A stretch of DNA of 64,000 nt from Cucumis sativus (GCF_000004075.3 NC_026655.2:3472001-3536000); one strand, 5' to 3'; counted from the stretch's first letter, positions 48,270-61,599 are shown. Notes: generated by a model not told the origin, from the letters alone. A program made the numbers and translations.

Positions 48270-49658
48270 TTCATTCCTATGTTTTCTGATGGCTTTGGAT
48301 CATCTAAATTTATATATATGATATATGGCACTTGCAAGAAAAAAAAATAATTATACACACCACTTGCATATTACCAACTAGTAGACTCTCTCTATATATA
48401 TAAATTATGATGTTAATTTATTATTGTTATTGTGACACTTGACCCTTCACACTTTGTATTTAACGTCAAATTCATAATATATATATATAGTTAAATAAAT
48501 AAATCTAATGACTATCCATCGTTCCAATTTTTTTTATGGGGATTTGTTTTGGTGCCAATTTGCCTTTGTTTTTCATGTTTGGGAGTTTGGGATTATGACA
48601 AAAGATTATACTTTTATTTTTTATTTATTCTAAATTTTCCCTTTTCTTTTTTTCTTTTTTAACAAATTCATCCCATGTTCGTTTTTTATCTAGAGCTAGT
48701 AAAAATAAAAAAGAAAATTATGATAATAGGATTTATATCATTACATTGTCTAAATTACAAATGAACAACTATCTAATAGCCTTTTGATAGTCGTATGATA
48801 TCACTAATTTTGTTATATTCGCATTATGCAAAAAAAATGGTTGTCATGAGTTATTTTTTTTCTAAATGTTTTTATCTTAAAATTTTTTTTTAGATAAGTT
48901 GTTTTCAAATTTAACAAAACGAATTAAAACATTTACAAAATACAGTAAAATTTCTCCCATTTATGTTAGAAGAATGATATCATTGATAGACTCATAGATG
49001 TGCTTCTTCAATGGGTGTCTACAAATTAATATTATTGTTATAGATTTTGAAATTTTTCTAAATTTATAAATATCTTCGACAATTTTGTCATTTACAAGAA
49101 TTTATTTAAATCAATTCATTTAAAAACTAACTAGATAGACCCAAGTTCTCTACTTGATCATCTTGGTGTTTGATTGTTGAAAAAAGGGGTCTAAGTTACA
49201 ATAAGTCTTGGTGTGCTCTAGAGAAAAAGTTTTGGGTTTAGATAAATAAGAAAAAGACAAATCTAGATCATGTAAAACTATTGAAGGAAATGAATGATCT
49301 TTGAAGAATGCGAACAGATTGGTATGAGTGATTGTTTCTAGTTTGAAGTAAAGAGGTGAAGTGTCATCTTTTGTGAATGTAAGGAAGTGGTAGGTGAAGT
49401 GTCATCTTTTGTGAACGTAAGGAAGAGGTGTATCTAAGGAATGCAGGGTGAAAGATGTAACAATTTGAACATTTTATTTTTCTCTCTTCATACAATCGTG
49501 ATACAAAGAGAGAACATAATGTAGGATGACCAAATAAGAACATTCCAAAACGAAGTAAAGGACTTCCCCAAGTACACAAGACAGTAAAAGAAAGAAACAG
49601 ACACAGCAAAAGCACTTAGCTAAATTTGTACTACATTTCTTTTTCCCTGTGGTTCGGT

Positions 49659-49680
<22 letters not shown>
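48270..49680. other. spacer between the two dioxygenase genes
   Basis: No gene seen. Bases 48978-49105 carry a dispersed-repeat fragment (tttataaatatcttcgacaa, gtcatttacaa) that resembles 2801-2900. A local 23-base duplication (ggtgaagtgtcatcttttgtga) is near 49352-49374 and 49392-49414. Confidence 0.5.

Positions 49681-49686
<6 letters not shown>
49658..49686. repeat. (TA)n microsatellite at the 3' end of dioxygenase copy 2
   Basis: A TA tract of about 29 bases directly abuts the stop codon of the minus-strand gene. Confidence 0.9.
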
Positions 49687-49689
<3 letters not shown>

Positions 49690-50915
49690 ACTGATCTCAT
49701 AATGTGTGATACGAATCTCATCTTCCACTCTAGAAGGTGGATGAGTTTTGTTCTTCAATCTCAAGGCTTGGTAATCTTTGAACTGAAATCCTTTGTATTT
49801 TGGTTTCTCTCCAATTTCTTCAGTGAACTGTGGCAATGGCTCAACCCATTTGTCTCCATGCAAATTATGGAAGAATGCATAAGAAAATCTCTCTTTTCCC
49901 TTTTGTCTCACAACTCTATGTGTTGCACTCTTGAATTTCTTGTTGCTCAGCACCTAATTACACCAAAACCCCACTTGATATCAGACATCCAAAAGCAGAC
50001 CACGATTCAGAATAAAGTTTGAAATTTTTTTACCTGAATTACATCTCCAATGTTGACTACTATGGCTCCTTCAACAGGAACCACTGGAATCCATTCCCCA
50101 TCTTTCCTTACTTGAAGGCCCCCAGTATCATCTTGGAATACCAAAGTAATACAGTTTCCATCTTCATGGTGAGTGAGTCCATTTTCACCTTCTTCAGTTG
50201 CAGAGAAGTAGTAAAGAGTTGTCATGAAATCCCAGCTTCTGTCATTGTTGTATTGTTTCAGAAAATCAGGAGGAAGCCCCAAACTTTCATTGACAATGCT
50301 CTCTAGAAGCAAGCAAACCTTGCTTAGTTTCTTGAACATTTCCTCCAACAGTTCCCTATAAACAATTTCAATGTCATGAATCAAAAGGCTTTTAACATGA
50401 AACTTTTACTTTTGTCTCCTTAGAATTGTACAACATATAGAACAGATCCTGTTCAAGTAAAAGTCATAAAAGAGAACTTTTACTTAAAAATCAAAGGGAT
50501 GCAAAAGGAAAACTTACTTGAACTGTGGTGGCTCTTGAGGGTAAATATTGTAGTTAGATCCAGGAGGAAACACAAGAACATATTCATTCTTGTCGACACA
50601 ATTTTTCTTCTGCTTGTTGAAACCAGCAAGAAGAGGTGCTCCTGGCTTGGAGCTATATTTGAGTTTTATATCATCAGGGTAATGGAAAAAAGTTCTTGAC
50701 AGTTCCAAAGCTTCTTCAAGAAACTCAATGGGGACTCCATGATTTACAATTTGGAAGAAGCCATAGCTAGAACAAGCTTGGTATATGGTTTCAAAGGCCT
50801 TCTTTTTGGCTTCAGTTTCATTTTGTGCGGAGAAAACAGAAAGGTCCACAGTTGGAATGCCTGTGTCTTTAGCCATGTCAAAGTGAAATGTGAAAGTTTG
50901 GTTCTTTAGGTCCAT
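49687..50915 (-). CDS. 2-oxoglutarate/Fe(II)-dependent dioxygenase (DOXC type), copy 2
   Basis: Exons: 50915-50518, 50355-50034 and 49953-49687, 328 residues; junction phases equal those of copy 1. Key features: IYQACSSYGFFQIVNHGVPI, iron ligands in THHEDGNCITLVFQDDTGG and FKSATHRVVRQ, and the 2-oxoglutarate-binding Arg/Ser in ERFSYAFF. The C-terminus RLKNKTHPPSRVEDEIRITH parallels RLRNKTHPPSNPQDIINISY of copy 1. The first Met gives a 13-residue leader before MAKDTGIPTVDLS; the second Met (50876) aligns better with the start of copy 1 (MVNKEEITIPTADLS) and may be the true start. The substrate is unknown. All catalytic residues are present, so it should be active. Confidence 0.92.
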
Positions 50916-50929
50916 TTTTTATACCAAAC

Positions 50930-52190
50930 AAAAAGGCTGTCAAATATGGAAAATGACACATGGAATCCATGCTCTTGGTCAATTCAGAGAGATTTTGGAA
51001 GCGTTTCTTCTTCATCTTGCTAAATTTGCTTCAACCTAATTCAATATTTATTTCATTACGTAAATGTCTTCCAAACCAAAAAAGAGAAAACAATCAAAGC
51101 TTGGGATAACCATCTTAATTCCCATTTGCAGTTTCAACACCAAGTTGAGAATAGGATAAAGATTCAAAATTCTACGGAAAATTTATTGTTTTAATCGCGT
51201 GCCATAGTAGAAATTTACTTGATAAGACATTAAACTTTTTATCAAGAAAAGTGTACTGTCTAGCTACTTAAAGAGAAGATATCCTTTATAAGCAAAGACT
51301 AATATCTCCAACAATATAAGATCTTTTGATTGAAACCAAAAGTAAATGATATTATTTCATTGTAGAGATGTTTAGAAAATGTTTGTCATATTTGAAAAAG
51401 AATTAAGATAAGCACATCAGAGTTAGAAGAGATTCCCTAAAAGACATGGTTTTGTCAAGTAGTATCTGGATAACATTTCCAATCCTTCACGTGTAAAATA
51501 ATAATAGACATGAAATTTGATTCCGCAAAGTAAATAAACATGGAGAAAAAGACATGAAATAAGCGTCGACACTTGACCTCTTCTTCTCGAGGACTTCAAT
51601 CATATTAAATACTTAAATGAATGCATGACTGCTCTAACTTTCTGTTTGTTTGTTTGTTTTCTCTCTCTTTTTATGTTTTTTTTATTGAGTAAACTTCATC
51701 ACCAAATAATGAAATTTCTGCTTGGACAAAAAATTTCTGATTCAGAGACAATTATAAATTATATGTGTATGTATATGTACATTTTAAACCAGTCCATCTT
51801 CATCTCCTACTTTGTGTAGTATTTTCTGTTATATTTATATAATCTTTTGTATAAAACTAATTATCAAAAACAATTTCAAAGACCTTGTAAACTGGTATCA
51901 TATATGTATTTATGGCACTCGTTACAATTTAGTTGCAACATTTATTTTGTCTATATCTTATTACAATTACTTCTTTTTTAATGATACACTCATTACTACA
52001 ATTTACTTGGAACATTTAATGTGTCTTGTTGGGCAATGAGCATGTAAGTCGTTTGGCTTGAGATTAAACCTGATTCCTGAACTTTAAAATCCCTTGAGAT
52101 TCAAAAGCTGATGTATGAACTCTACATTCAACAGAAAAAAACTTTTGCATTAAATGTTTGATATGACAAAAAAAAGAAGCAAGAACTAAA
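50930..52190. other. AT-rich spacer, promoter of dioxygenase copy 2
   Basis: No gene, RNA or repeat recognised. Confidence 0.5.
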
Positions 52191-52199
52191 CTAAAACTT

Positions 52200-52690
52200 G
52201 GAAGCAGATTGTGTCCGACGAACGCTCAAGATGTACAAAGTACTCGCTCTGGCTTTGGTTCAGGAACACCAGCCATGGCAGAACAGAAGCAAAGGTCACC
52301 ATTAGCAGTGAAGCTTTGAGAGGGATGGCAATGGTAATTAGTAACACAATTAATAACATATGCATTAAGGGGGAGTCCAAAATAACTTTACACATCAAAA
52401 TACTTTCTCCAATGTTAGCATTAGAACAAAACATAAGATTAAAAAACCATAAATATCCTCAACAACCTATATATTAGAGAGTAATTTACGCAACGAGGAA
52501 GGAGAAAAGGAAAGGGCTCCTAGGGAGAAAGTAGAGTCGAGTCGAAATGCCTGACCAACTGAACTTACAAACCGTTACCCTACCACGACTGCAAGGCTAC
52601 CACAAGAAACGATTCTCCTTTACCAACTGATACTTGAGCAACTATTACAGAAATGAGCCATTTGAAGAGATGCATTAAACTTCACTAGTC
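52200..52690. other. probable 3' UTR or downstream region of the NRP gene
   Basis: The composition is less AT-rich than the spacer. Bases 52186-52434 on the minus strand have an open frame with a hydrophobic segment (MLLIVLLITIAIPLKASLLM), but nothing supports translation. Confidence 0.35.
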
Positions 52691-52693
52691 ATC

Positions 52694-55600
52694 TTAGTCA
52701 TCATCCTCATCATCACCAGCATCATTGTCATCATCTTGATCGTCATCATCATCATCTGAGTCGTCATCTTCTTTTCCCTGCAAAGAAGAAATAACAAAAA
52801 CACAAAACTATTATCTTGGTGAAGATAGCAAGGGATAAACAAACACACAAATGATTACAGAAACAGCCATCTATTGAACTATCCAACGACCAAACACAAC
52901 GAATTGACTGCCTTAATCAGGGGTTTAAAAAAGGCCCGTAAATTTGTTTTTCTTCACCTCTTCATTAGATTCGTCTTCATCCAATTCATCTTCATCAGCC
53001 TCCTGTATATCACAGTACAGTAACAGTTACAAAAAATAGTAAACGTAGCTAACATTAATTAAGTACAATTTCAGCTTGTGAGCTGAGAAGAGGAAAACCT
53101 ATGGAGCATAAGGAACATACATTATTGAAGTAGGATAAAGGGTTAGGCCATAAATCCTCCTTGATAATTTCCGCAACCTGCAACCCAGAGAAAATTTCAA
53201 AACATAGCTTTTTACTTTGAAGTGAAAAGGGTATCTCATCATAAAGATTACAGTATTCATCTTTTTTTAAGTGAGAAAATTTCTTTTCTGGTCAGCAACG
53301 TAAACATCTGCCTCTGAGTGATGCAAATGACATAAAAAATGAACTTTTGTGGGGTGATGTAAATGTGCAATATGTTTTCATCATACCTCATCATGGAAGT
53401 CATCAATATCTTTCTGTTCTGTATCGCTGAACCAGCTAAAAAAGCTGCACCCAAAACAGGAAAAAGAGTCCTATCAGTGAGGTCAAATGAATTATTTTCC
53501 TTTTAACGAAAGTTATAGGCATTTTCTTCATTTCATACATAGGAGGTATGACACTAGGAAATGCATTTTTGAAAATAAGATCATAGCTGTGAGTATATGA
53601 CATCAGACTAACACTTGAGACAGTCAATTTGAATCTCTTGATGTCCATTGAATCTGAAATCTGATTAAAAAGACAATTGGAAAGACAACGAAAGAAGAGG
53701 TGATGAGAGAAAATAGCACACCATCTAAATTATGACTACGACATAGATTTTGCCCCTCCCACCTATTCCTCTCTCTGTGTTCCTCTCATAGCTCAGTCAG
53801 TGAGTTCCCCATCTCTAACTGTTTATACTTCATTTCTCAGTTATCTCCTCTATCAGCAACTAGATGTTTCTTTTCCTCTCTTTGTACCTCCTCTCAAAGT
53901 TTTAATCATTTAACCACAGGATAACCAAGTAATTTAAGGTACTTGGATCCTCCCTCCCTTGGAACTTGATCAATTTTGCCTTCCTCTGTTTCCTTTCCAC
54001 TACCTCTATCTTTTACTAAATACCATAAAAAATTCCCTAACTAATTACTTATATATCTCCTAATAACATTCATACCAGCCTCTTGAGGTGTACAAAATAA
54101 CAAAGAAGGATTCGTAAGACGCAAGAGAGAAGAGAAGGTGCCCAAGTTATTTATGGTCAGGATGTTCTGAAAATAGTTGGTTATCTTGTACATGGTCAGA
54201 TGCAGTGAGAAAGACGATGTTCTTTCGACTAGTGGTTAGGAAAGAATGGAGAGGTAGGGAGCTCTAAATCTCTCTAATTAAAAATAGAAAGAGTTCTATC
54301 ATTACGTTATTTTATTAAGCATCTTTCCTTTTTGTTCTTTGCTCTACTCATTTTCAAAGGATTATATGATTCTAAAGTCTGAAATTATTTTCATGAAATG
54401 CAAGAAAGCTATTCTCTATGCATAGCAATTCCATCTATTGAATTCTAATAACACCAAAAAATTGAGAATAAAGTCAGACTCGGCTTAGAAAGTTGCCAAT
54501 CAAATAGTAGGGAAGTAACATTTTCTAAAATTTAGGCACTGTCTCACATTTGACCGTAAGAGTTATCATTGCCTTCTCCATTATAAAATGTCTCTTAAGG
54601 TCACCCTTTTATAACACTGATCATAATCTACCATTGCATGAGTTTTGACTCAAATACCCAAACTGAATCACTGGTATTGCATCATAAGTGAACACAAATT
54701 TGTATAACAAACAAACTAGCATAAATTAGATAGTCTAGTGACGGTGCTTTCACAATTAACAAATAACCAATAATATAAAACATAAAAAATAAATGAAGTT
54801 CCTAAATGGTGATTATTGATAAACAGGTTTAACAACCAACCTTTCCTCGGCCTGAGGTCGTTTGTTCCCTTTCTTCTCGTGGTTAAACCCATTAGGTAAA
54901 CCCTGTAGATATGCAGAGTACAGTAAACAGTTAGTGAAAATAATTTGACTAACTAATACAAGCATATTTTAGAAAGGAGAGAAAAAAATCTCTCACCATT
55001 CCTTCTTTCCATTTTATCGATGTAGCATTGATTTTCCTTGTTCCTTCATCAAGAAAGGTGAAGGTCTTCGTCAGCTTTGTATCTTCAAAATAAGGGTTGG
55101 TGTTGAAGTTCTGTAGAAACAAAGAAACAAAATAAATACTCCTAAAGAAATAGAATGTAAGAGACACAAAGGACAAGAAATCACTAAAGAAAAAAAAATA
55201 AAAGCAAAATGAAGGAACATAACAGAAAAGGAGCAAGTTAGGGCAATGATTCAAACTCACAAAAGTAATTGAGTAACCCGATTTGACATCTTTAAAATCT
55301 TCCACTTCCAGGGAGGTGAGATGTTTGAATATCTAACAAAAGCAAAATGACCAACAACAATTTTATGGGCATTTGCACAGAAGATACTAAAACAAGATTA
55401 TGAGAATTCAAAATCAGCTTCACTATTAAAATTCGGTATTTTACTTGCAATTTCATTTATTATTTTGAAAACTCAAAAATATAAAACGAGGGAGACAAAC
55501 CAAACCTTCTGGTCCTCTTCGGTCAAAAGTTCACAAAGAGCAGGATGGCTCAAGAACTGCAAGTTGAGGAAGAAACAGTTATTTTTATCACAGGACACAG

Positions 55601-56631
55601 GGAGGACGAATCAGTGATGAAACTCATCAGCATGACAAGAAGTTCATAACCAGTTCAAAGATGACAGATTTGAGAAGGAAATACAAACCGCTGTTAACCA
55701 GAAGTCAGGAATTGATTTGATGATCTCATTCCGCTTGTCATAGACAGGTTTTCGTACTTCATTGTACTTCTGTTCCACTTCCAATACTTTATCACTGGCC
55801 TCCTCGTTGATCTTGAATATCAAAGCAAATAAACAACATGATCATAAAGCAGCAGTTATCTCAAACTTACTGGAAAAAAGTAATTACCGGTATAATACAC
55901 GTCGTTCTTAATTGAGCAGTGATACTATACAATTAAATGTACACCCTATAAAAAAGATAGCAACTTTGCACAGTAATTCAAAGTTAGAGGCAGACTTCAT
56001 AATTGCTTGGTCCCAGGAACAGTGAAGTCGCAAAGTGTAATTCAAGATTAACATTTATCGTAACGCGATTCATTTCATCCAGGTAACATGGGATGTAAAA
56101 CTATCAAATAAGTTGTCAGCGATATTTTAGAATTAGATTATAAATCACACAAAGAACTAAGCCAGTCAACCTTAATGAATTTAAGAACGAACAAACAGAT
56201 TTCCCAAGAGCAGGTAAAAGAAATTAAACGTCGGAAATGACGTTCTTCAACAAAACTAAAAAAAAGCCTTAAGCTTTGGGTAACAATTGAAGTAGATTTA
56301 GAAAACAATGTGAACCCAATTCCGTTCAGCTCGGGACAAGCTCAACTGAGCACCCAAAAAAAAAAAAAATGATAGATCACAAGGTAACATTTTTTTGTCT
56401 CGGGTTCATTGATCTCCTGGTAAACATTAAACAGAAAGAGCCGAGGGCCGCAAAAAAATTATAAGAGCGAGAGAGTTAAAGAAGCATTGAATGAATGAGT
56501 ACCTTCTCGAGCTCGTCTTGAATTTCCTGCAACTTCTCGATCGACATAACGAGTTTCTCATCGATGACCTCAGAATTGTCGTCTTCGGGCTTTTCAGAGA
56601 GCTTGGCCTTCTTGCCCTTATCAGTAATCAT
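52694..56631 (-). CDS. NRP: NAP1-related histone chaperone (SET/NRP1/NRP2)
   Basis: A nuclear chaperone of the SET/NAP family that binds histones H2A/H2B and chromatin; in Arabidopsis NRP1 and NRP2 act in root cell division and DNA repair. Ten exons: 56631-56503, 55811-55689, 55556-55506, 55332-55261, 55110-54997, 54902-54841, 53444-53387, 53177-53121, 53002-52958 and 52777-52694; 264 residues, all in frame. The N-terminal dimerisation helix is [20 protein letters not shown] through [12 protein letters not shown]. The NAP core has [65 protein letters not shown]-type [28 protein letters not shown] and [13 protein letters not shown]. The tail is almost purely acidic ([20 protein letters not shown]). 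It lacks a Cys-terminal prenylation box, as expected for NRPs rather than NAP1s. Confidence 0.96.
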
Positions 56632-56739
56632 CTCGGCGTTGTGGGGGAAGAAGCGGTAAAACCCAGAAGAAGAGTGTCTCTAAAACCCTTTTGCTTTCTT
56701 TCTCTTCGTTGGGGACTCTCTTGAGATTATTTCTCAAAT

Positions 56740-58880
56740 GAGACAGAGCTCTCAACTTAGGGTTTTTCGGAGTTTAAATCTGCTACAATTACACTATCTT
56801 GCGTCCACTCTTTCCAACCAATTATTTTCCGCCACGTAATCATTCTTACCACTAAAGTCAAACATTTTCCCTTTTTAGTTTTAGATTAGGAATTCTACAT
56901 CTCTTTTCAATCCAACTTCATTTTCATCAAATTAACACATTCAATACACACAAACTCACTTCAATTTATCTCGAGAGAGGTTATCGGTGTGAGCATAGTA
57001 TTTCTTCGTATAGTGCGATCCGTAAGTTCACTATTTATAGAGAGCTAAAATGATTAGTCAAAATTTGGAACATCGGTTTTTTTTAGCATTTCTATCTTTA
57101 GAGAATATCGCATTTGATATCCTTTTCGCAAGGTGACGATATTTTGTTATCTTAATTTTGAGCCATGTGTTTAGGACTTACCTTAGATAACTATATTGGA
57201 CACTTTTACCTATAACAATAACATTACAAACTTAAGTATAGAGATTTGAATAATCAACTTCTATATACTATCCATTGTTGTCTTACTTGTTTCAAATCAA
57301 TTTCTCGTTTTTATTAAAATAGTGATTATAGTATAAACTAATTACATCTCAATGTTTCAAATAACTCTTTATCTCCACGCAACATTAACTATCTTTGTTC
57401 TATTGTGTACTTTGATTTGTATAATTATATAATACGTGACCATAGTTTAACTAGTTATATGTGACTAACGATGAACAACTAACGCAAAGATAAAAGTGAA
57501 TGTACACAAAAATGTCTCCTCAAGAGCCCACCATCTAGTTCAATGATAAGTTCATCTAACATCAACTATCGTCAACATGCACAAGTTCTTCAATTCTCTC
57601 CCTAACTTCTTTCATTGTGTTTAACGACACTTTTATCTACAATGGCTACTAAGCCACTTCGTAGGTCAGTTGATCTAATATTGATTAAACCATAAGCTCT
57701 TTTTATGAATAATCTAAACAATAATATAGACCACTTATGTTACATCTCACTTAGTAGCATACTGTTTTTTAAGTCCAATAATGGCCAGGGTGGAGGAGAA
57801 TGGAAGATGAGACCATTATAAGATTGGAAAATGTACAAACAGAAAGTATTGCTGTTTCTCTCTTAAGCCCATGATTTTTAGTAGAGCCCAACTTCATTGT
57901 TTAGTGGCACAAACCCAATTGACTGATATCAGCACGTTTCATATTTGAGTCCAGCTGCTACTCATTCATAGATCATTATTTCTTGAATTTTTTAAATTTG
58001 AACTTTTGTCAATGAGCCACTTAGAAGTTAGATATAGCTGATACGTTAGTTACCAAACAAAGACAACTCTTTATTCCTTATCCTTCCAACTACACAAATA
58101 AATTGTATAAACTCAGATTGAGATATAATATGATTGATTGATATATACTTACAGAAATGGAGATTTAAGCATGAAGGGGAAAGGGAGGTAGAGGCCTCAG
58201 CATCCTACCATTTTAAATGGTTGAAGTGAAGCCACTAATCACTATCTACAATTCTTTTTAGCTTACAGATGTGATATTAATCCAACCTTCAATTTAGTCC
58301 TCTTCACTACATTCCTCCCTGGACCATGGCCTTCAATATTGTTATTCAATAACAAGAGGCTCAAACTTTTAGCTTTTTCTTTTTAATTTTAATTAATTTA
58401 ATGCTCTCCCTCTCTCTCTCTCTCATGTGCATTTATAACTTATTTTACCTACTTTTTTGTATTACTTCTTTGTCACATCATGCACATGGATTTATAAACT
58501 CTCATCTCCATGTACTACTTTTATTTATAGATGAAATTTTAAGTTATGTGACATATTCTTGCTTGGAAAGTGTGTTAGCATCCAAACATGTGAAATTCAT
58601 ATTTTTTGTATACAGTAAACTTGCTCCTTCAGTGGCAAACATGACATATTCTCTATGGACCAATCCCAAGTTCCTAATTTTGTTTCAGTAAGTGTTGTCA
58701 TTCATCTATAAACAATGCTTCGTTAATAGCTTTCCCCACTAATATTCCTTTTCAACAGAACCATTCTAAAAAAGGCCTCATCTTTTTTACTTAAGACCCC
58801 AATAAATTCACTACCCATATGTCAAAATCACTGCTTTTTCCTCATCAAAGTTTGATGAATGACCTCGACTGATTGAATTG
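56740..58880. other. NRP promoter and AT-rich spacer
   Basis: The first 200 bases are the NRP leader and promoter. Beyond this no gene is seen. A short CT microsatellite is at about 58405-58421. Confidence 0.5.
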
Positions 58881-59300
58881 GAGGAACATGAACGAAAATG
58901 GCTAGATATGAAGTAAGTTTTAATGTGTAGGAAAGTGGTGGAAGCAGCTGTTAGATGAATGCTTTGTTATCCAAACAAGTCAGCAATGGATCAATCTTGT
59001 CATGCCTGCCATATGCTTTGATCACATAGCTTTTCAGGTATATGTTTCTGATGTTGTACAATATTATGTTTAGTTATTATCCAATAGTTTGATTTGCTGT
59101 GTTGATCATGGATTTGATACAATCTTGTGGATGCAGTGTTTACTAGATTTCCAACCCAGTTTCTGTGGAGTGAAAGGGAAGGAAAAGACCAATGGGATCC
59201 ACCATAGCAGTAAGATGGTTGCAGAATTTAATGCTGCCAACCCAACTTGTTCCAGCTTATATTTTTCTCTGTACCACCACTTAATTACCTGAAAGTGTCC
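58880..59300 (+). ncRNA. possible spliced noncoding transcript (weak)
   Basis: A less AT-rich segment shows an exon-like stretch to TTTTCAG|GTATATG (near 59038) and an acceptor-like GTGGATGCAG|TGTTTAC near 59138, followed by another exon-like stretch to about 59290. No long ORF crosses the junction. It could be a noncoding RNA or the decayed end of a gene; there is no homology evidence. Confidence 0.2.
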
Positions 59301-60290
59301 ACTCCACTGCCCATTCAAATTTTCTCATCTTAAAGTATAAGTACAGGGTAGTTTTTTTTCTTTAATTTTGATGTTACATGTCACAAGGGTCTTGTCCCTA
59401 ACTCTATATTTGTCACTTAAGCGGGATCTCATTAGTTTTTCCAACAGGGATTCTTCATTTGTTCAAGAATTTGTGAGAGTTTAAGTATTAGTTAACAACT
59501 CACTTAAGAATTTGATTATGTAAGTACCATGCTTCTTGTTCTCATCCATTTTAACTGCCATTTCTTATGGTGCTTTGTTTTCAATCTTTCATAAGATTTT
59601 TTTTATAGAGCAAAAAGATCTCAAGGGGAATTCTTTTTTCCACTTGGACATAAATTCTGAGATCAGATTTATTCGTGAAATATATATTGTAATTACCCCA
59701 TACAGACATAACGATTCTGTCATGTCGGATGTGTGTATATAAAGCTTAACGACACATATCTTGAAGCAACAAGCAGTAGTTAGAGACATAATTTCAAAGA
59801 TGTGTTGCTCTGTTAGGCAAGCAAAACCTGTAGGGCCTTCACTTTCTTTTTTTTTTCTTTTTTGGAAAAATAATGAAGCTACATGGCCACCTTAAAAGGC
59901 CATGGCCTTGTTCCAAAAGTATCTTTGAAACTAAAAAACGAAACATTGAAGACCAAAATGGCTGTTAATCAATGAATCATAAACAAAAACCAGAACAGCA
60001 ACTCAGAAATTTGTTGCCATGTAAATGTTCCTCTTTGACCTTACTGACTTTGCAAATCAAGATTGTCTCATTTTCAAAGGCTAGATCACGTGATTATCCA
60101 TTATGCATAAACTAAAAGGGTGCAAAGTAGGAAGCATCATTTGATGGACAAATCCCAGTCTTCCATCCACATGTTTCAATTTTACTGCACACTCAAAGAA
60201 ATAATAGTGCCATTTAACACTGAGATAATGGCAGTTTTGTGTAAGCAGAAACATAATCTTGACAGGGAATCTTAATCTTCCACAATAATC
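59300..60290. other. spacer and 3' UTR of the PKS gene
   Basis: No gene recognised. The part nearest 60295 is likely 3' UTR of the minus-strand PKS gene. Confidence 0.5.
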
Positions 60291-60295
60291 TGAGC

Positions 60296-61588
60296 TCAGC
60301 CTGTTGCATTAGTAGCGATCATGGTCGAGTCCAATCTTGGGAAACGTCTAGAATCAGAATTCAACTTCTCAATATTTCTGTATGAAGTTTCAGCTATGCT
60401 AACTGCCTTATAACTTTTACAGCCTAACAGTCCACTATGGTGACTTTTATGCAAATCCTTCTCCAGTTGTGTGGTTTTAGTCCTGGCTGTGACTTTCTTT
60501 TCATCATAGTCTGCAACAGATGAGAAATCAGCTGCACTAGCGGTGACTGCACTCCATTCAATACTGGCTTCACTTGGCTCATAAGCTGTCATGGAGCTTG
60601 ATATAACATCCGAAGTATTTCTTGTGAATGGCTTTCCATTGATTCCAGATATGTTTTCGATCTCGAACAGATCGGAACTTGCATCGCTCCCTATATCTTC
60701 AATCATTTGATCGCTTCTTGGAGCAGTTTGAGTGGCCTTAGCTTTTGGAATGGCATCCCATTTTAGAACAGACAATTTCTTCTCTAGATTCTTAGCCACC
60801 AAGTCTTTCTTATCCAACTTGTTTGAGCCAAATACTTCAATGGATTTTCTTGGATCTTCATCCTGAATCTTTGAAAGATTTTGCAATTGAGAGTTTGAAA
60901 TTGGAAATACCAACTCCTCTTCTCTTGTTGTCACACCAGAAATTGAACTTTTTGGTTTGTGTTTCACCATAGTAGCTGTTTGAAACTTCATTCTACCATC
61001 CATGATGATATGATTTTGTTCATTCCTGGTAGCTTCTTTTTTGACATCATTCCCTTGCAATCCTTTTTGTCCTTGAAAATTCCTATGGACAAGAATAGAC
61101 TTTTTATCAGAACAAGACCTGTTGCAGGTAAGGCTAACCAACAGGCTTCTTCCTTTTGTCTTGTTTTGGATGTTTTGAGATGAATTTCTCAAAAAACTTG
61201 GAAATAAAGCAGCTTGGCTATTCCAACTTGATTCAGAAGTCACACTTGAAGTTCCTGATCTGCTCTTTTGTCTCCTATATTGCACATCAGGTCGTTGTTC
61301 TTTCTTCTTTGCATAGTTGCTACCACAATTCTCAACAACTCTTGTGCTTTCATCTTCCAGTTTCATGCCATAGTACCTTTCAGCTCTGAAAACTCCAATC
61401 TCCTCTTCTGAACTTGCCGTCTTCTTCATGTTTTTAGAACACAAAGCCTTTTGGTTCGAACTGGTAGCATAAGGAAGTTGCTGCTGTTCAGATTTCACAG
61501 GAGGATTCTTCTGTAGAAATTTGTCTTCATTTGGTGTAGGATATGAAGACAAAACATTGGGAGGATGGGCTTTGCATTCACTTTCCAT
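60296..61588 (-). CDS. phytochrome kinase substrate (PKS) family protein
   Basis: A plasma membrane-associated signalling protein that binds phytochromes and phototropins and acts in phototropism and leaf positioning (family knowledge). A single exon encodes 430 residues; PKS1 and PKS4 of Arabidopsis are similar in size. Family motifs are visible in order: SSEEEIGVFRAERYYGMK near residue 60, TSSVTSESSWNSQAALF near 115, SLLVSLTCNRSCSDKKSILV near 150, KWDAIPKA near 280, SDASSDLFEIENISG near 300 and YEPSEASIEWSAVTASAAD near 335. Outside these the protein is Ser/Lys-rich and likely disordered. The start is the first Met, MESECKAHPPNVLSSYPTPN, preceded by an in-frame stop upstream in the leader. 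Which PKS paralogue is not resolved. Confidence 0.93.
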   Translation of the reverse strand: MESECKAHPPNVLSSYPTPNEDKFLQKNPPVKSEQQQLPYATSSNQKALCSKNMKKTASSEEEIGVFRAERYYGMKLEDESTRVVENCGSNYAKKKEQRPDVQYRRQKSRSGTSSVTSESSWNSQAALFPSFLRNSSQNIQNKTKGRSLLVSLTCNRSCSDKKSILVHRNFQGQKGLQGNDVKKEATRNEQNHIIMDGRMKFQTATMVKHKPKSSISGVTTREEELVFPISNSQLQNLSKIQDEDPRKSIEVFGSNKLDKKDLVAKNLEKKLSVLKWDAIPKAKATQTAPRSDQMIEDIGSDASSDLFEIENISGINGKPFTRNTSDVISSSMTAYEPSEASIEWSAVTASAADFSSVADYDEKKVTARTKTTQLEKDLHKSHHSGLLGCKSYKAVSIAETSYRNIEKLNSDSRRFPRLDSTMIATNATG

Positions 61589-61599
61589 AGTTCACACGA

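Noticed and set aside
52186-52434. Hydrophobic 82-codon open frame on the minus strand
   Set aside because: No family, no splice partners and lies in the likely NRP 3' region.
60959-61389. Plus-strand open frames of 74-77 codons
   Set aside because: They are antisense shadows of the PKS coding exon.
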